Shown here piece after piece: positions 6,652-7,824 of a DNA stretch of 7,824 nucleotides. A model generated the notes under the pieces. That model saw only the letters and a program-made list of their open reading frames with translations. It made no database searches and was not told the DNA's origin. Where the stretch lies: the NCBI GenBank assembly GCA_003022655.1, contig PXSX01000117.1:1-7824 (forward strand), read 5' to 3'. A program made the translations under genes and the position numbers. This stretch comes from Bacteroidetes bacterium QH_1_64_81 (GTDB lineage Bacteria; Bacteroidota; Rhodothermia; Rhodothermales; Salinibacteraceae). Within the stretch, counting starts at the first letter, position 1; every line of letters starts with the position of its first letter.

Positions 6652-7101
6652 CTATTGCCGACGGGCACGATGTGGATCCTCCTCATCTTCCGTGGGCGGA
6701 ATCACGCGGCCCTCGCCGCCGACGACCATCTGGCCGTCCCGGTAGATGTAGGTGCGAACCTTGACGTGTTTGTTCTCCTCGATTTTCTCCGAGACCTTGA
6801 TCTGGACGCGGACCTCCGAGCCGACGGGGACCGGACGCAAGAACCGGCACGAAATGCCGACGGCGATGCTTCCGTGGCCCGGAAAGTCGCGGCCCAGAAC
6901 CTTCGAAATCAGACCCAGGAGGAGCACCCCGTGGACGACGGGGCGCCCGAATCGCGAATGCTCTTCCGCGTAGTCGGGATCCACGTGGACGGGATTGTCA
7001 TCACCAGTGATCTCAGCGAACATCTTCACGTCCTCCGCGGTGACCACCCGCGTCCATTCGTGGGAGTCGCCAATGTCAATCGATTCGTACGTGTTGGCCA
7101 T
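6652..7101 (-). CDS. MaoC-like hotdog dehydratase, probable (R)-specific enoyl-CoA hydratase
   Basis: A 149-residue single-hotdog protein expected to hydrate trans-2-enoyl-CoA to (R)-3-hydroxyacyl-CoA, a step linking fatty-acid breakdown with other acyl-CoA uses; chain-length preference cannot be read. The active-site segment 'AEITGDDNPVHVDPDYA' carries the Asp and His of the D-x-N-P-x-H motif. It is followed by 'RFGRPVVHGVLLLGLISKVL', the conserved G-x-x-V-V-H-G helix. 'CRFLRPVPVGSEVRV' is the usual C-terminal strand region. I chose ATG 7101 ('MANTYESIDIGDSHEW'), because an upstream start at 7164 would add 21 residues with no family resemblance. It converges with the M48 gene, leaving 46 bases and no clear terminator. 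The upstream side faces an IS end about 200 bases away. Confidence 0.9.
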   Translation of the reverse strand: MANTYESIDIGDSHEWTRVVTAEDVKMFAEITGDDNPVHVDPDYAEEHSRFGRPVVHGVLLLGLISKVLGRDFPGHGSIAVGISCRFLRPVPVGSEVRVQIKVSEKIEENKHVKVRTYIYRDGQMVVGGEGRVIPPTEDEEDPHRARRQ

Positions 7102-7301
7102 GAGCAGCAAGTTATTGCGGATATGGGTGTCGCGAGGCAGGAATGAAACGGGTCTCGCTACCAAGTTAGGAAGAAATAAGGGGAAAACCTACTGCCAGGC
7201 AAGAGGGGCACACGGAAGCGACAGTAAGCATCCGTCCAACGATTTTCTCGCTGTCTTGATCGCAAGAGAGCGTACTTGAGCGGGAGCACTGCGTTACTCC
7301 T
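7102..7301. other. Intergenic region between MaoC gene and IS end
   Basis: About 200 bases with lower GC than the genes. I see no coding frame with family resemblance and no RNA gene. An imperfect inverted repeat (GTACTTGAG at 7272-7280 with CTCAGTAC at 7300-7307) lies at the edge of the probable IS terminus. The MaoC promoter should lie here or inside the IS. Confidence 0.5.
7161..7168 (-). promoter_or_regulatory. Possible Bacteroidota-type -7 element for the MaoC gene
   Basis: Read on the minus strand this is TAACTTGG, matching the Bacteroidota -7 consensus TAnnTTTG at seven of eight positions. It lies about 60 bases before the MaoC ATG at 7101. A T-rich stretch (GGTTTTCC) lies roughly 20 bases further upstream, where a -33 TTTG would be expected, but the match there is weak. 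This is a low-information motif read by eye, and it applies only if the host is a Bacteroidota-like organism. Confidence 0.18.
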
Positions 7302-7824
7302 CAGTACATGACAAAAGTCGGTCGATCCTTCAAATTCTTGGCGGATGCTCCAAAGCAGGGTCGCTCACCGGTCTGATACCGACCCCGCTACAAACGCCGA
7401 AGGACTGCGGAGCACCGACAGACATCGGAAAAATGCCTGATCCTGCGGCTCCAGCGTAGACAGAATGTTCTGCAGCCGGTCCAGCCCGTACCGGAATAAG
7501 CTCCGCTCTTTTCGCCCGTGGGACTTGGTCGTGGGAGGTCCCTCTCGGGCAGCCCGCTCCTCTCCAACCAGACGGGTCCACCCGAACGCCAGAGCTAGCA
7601 AGCCAACCAAGTTCTCAACTTTGCCCGGCTCGGTCACACGGGTCTCTTCAAGATCGAACCCCCGAGACTTCAGGGCCGCAAACAGGGTTTCGATGTCCCA
7701 CCGCTGTTCGTACAGCTCCGTAGCTTCGGCCGGATCGACGTTCGAAGTAGCCAAGATGAGGAACGGGTCGTCGGAGTCTTCGTCCCCGATTCGCCGGATT
7801 ACAATCCTTACAGGAACCAGCACT
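7302..7824 (-). mobile_element. IS4-family insertion sequence, one end and partial transposase
   Basis: The IS4-type transposase fragment marks an insertion sequence entering the right side of the window. The end near the transposase C-terminus must lie between 7101 and 7365. The best candidate terminus is at 7302 (CAGTACATGACAAAAGTCGG), about 60 bases outside the stop codon and similar in style to IS4-group terminal repeats. The opposite end and any target duplication are outside the window, so the boundary is provisional. Confidence 0.45.
7365..7824 (-). CDS. IS4-family transposase, C-terminal part (5' end beyond window)
   Basis: At least 152 residues of a DDE transposase, which cuts and joins DNA at the IS ends. 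The IS4 'YREK' signature Y-(2)-R-(3)-E-(6)-K is intact in 'YEQRWDIETLFAALK' (codons from 7712 to 7668); its Glu is the third catalytic acid. Before it, 'FLILATSNVD' is the strand that usually precedes this signature. After it, 'KSHGRKERSLFRYGLD' is a conserved tail in many IS4 members. The GTG at 7823 is only the first possible codon at the edge and is not the real start, since the first two catalytic aspartates must lie upstream, outside the window. The frame is clean to its stop at 7365. The gene points toward the MaoC gene. Confidence 0.9.
   Translation of the reverse strand, partial: VLVPVRIVIRRIGDEDSDDPFLILATSNVDPAEATELYEQRWDIETLFAALKSRGFDLEETRVTEPGKVENLVGLLALAFGWTRLVGEERAAREGPPTTKSHGRKERSLFRYGLDRLQNILSTLEPQDQAFFRCLSVLRSPSAFVAGSVSDR

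Overview
This is a GC-rich bacterial window with six gene loci. Its gene styles point to a Bacteroidota/Rhodothermota bacterium, with a Salinibacter-like halophile as the closest fit I can suggest. The support is a secreted TPR-CHAT protein with a C-terminal membrane anchor, weak Shine-Dalgarno sequences, recF away from dnaA/dnaN, acidic GC-rich genes and an IS4-type transposase. This assignment is inference; no rRNA or tRNA is present to fix taxonomy.

Layout, left to right. (1) Minus strand, 1-2748 and beyond the left edge: one long, uninterrupted frame for a TPR-CHAT protein, a caspase-like cysteine peptidase fold. It has an intact His/Cys dyad and a terminal membrane helix, and it lacks only its stop codon, which lies outside the window. 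Its signal peptide appears to be encoded in a different frame just upstream (2749-2830). (2) Minus strand, 2830-3012: a short open frame with no normal start. It is proline-rich and ends in an Ile-Asp-Asp motif plus a hydrophobic tail. Its TGA overlaps an ATG of the CHAT leader as TGATG. (3) Minus strand, 3020-3643: a GNAT acetyltransferase with an added C-terminal cysteine cluster. (4) Plus strand, 3775-5019: recF, divergent from the GNAT gene. A strong inverted repeat (3700-3744) lies between them. (5) Plus strand, 5073-6605: an M48 metallopeptidase lipoprotein, 53 bases after recF. (6) Minus strand, 6652-7101: a MaoC-type hotdog dehydratase, convergent with the M48 gene. (7) Minus strand, 7365-7824 and beyond the right edge: the C-terminal part of an IS4-family transposase, with a probable IS end near 7302.

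The genes do not form one pathway. recF (recombinational repair, cytoplasm) and the M48 lipoprotein (envelope protein quality control) are co-directional neighbours with unrelated jobs. The MaoC enzyme belongs to acyl-CoA metabolism. The region that could hold an undescribed system is 1-3012: an envelope-anchored CHAT peptidase candidate preceded by a small proline-rich, membrane-tailed reading frame that looks translationally coupled to it. Both show apparent reading-frame damage or unusual starts within about 250 bases. That could be real decay, sequence error, or something programmed.
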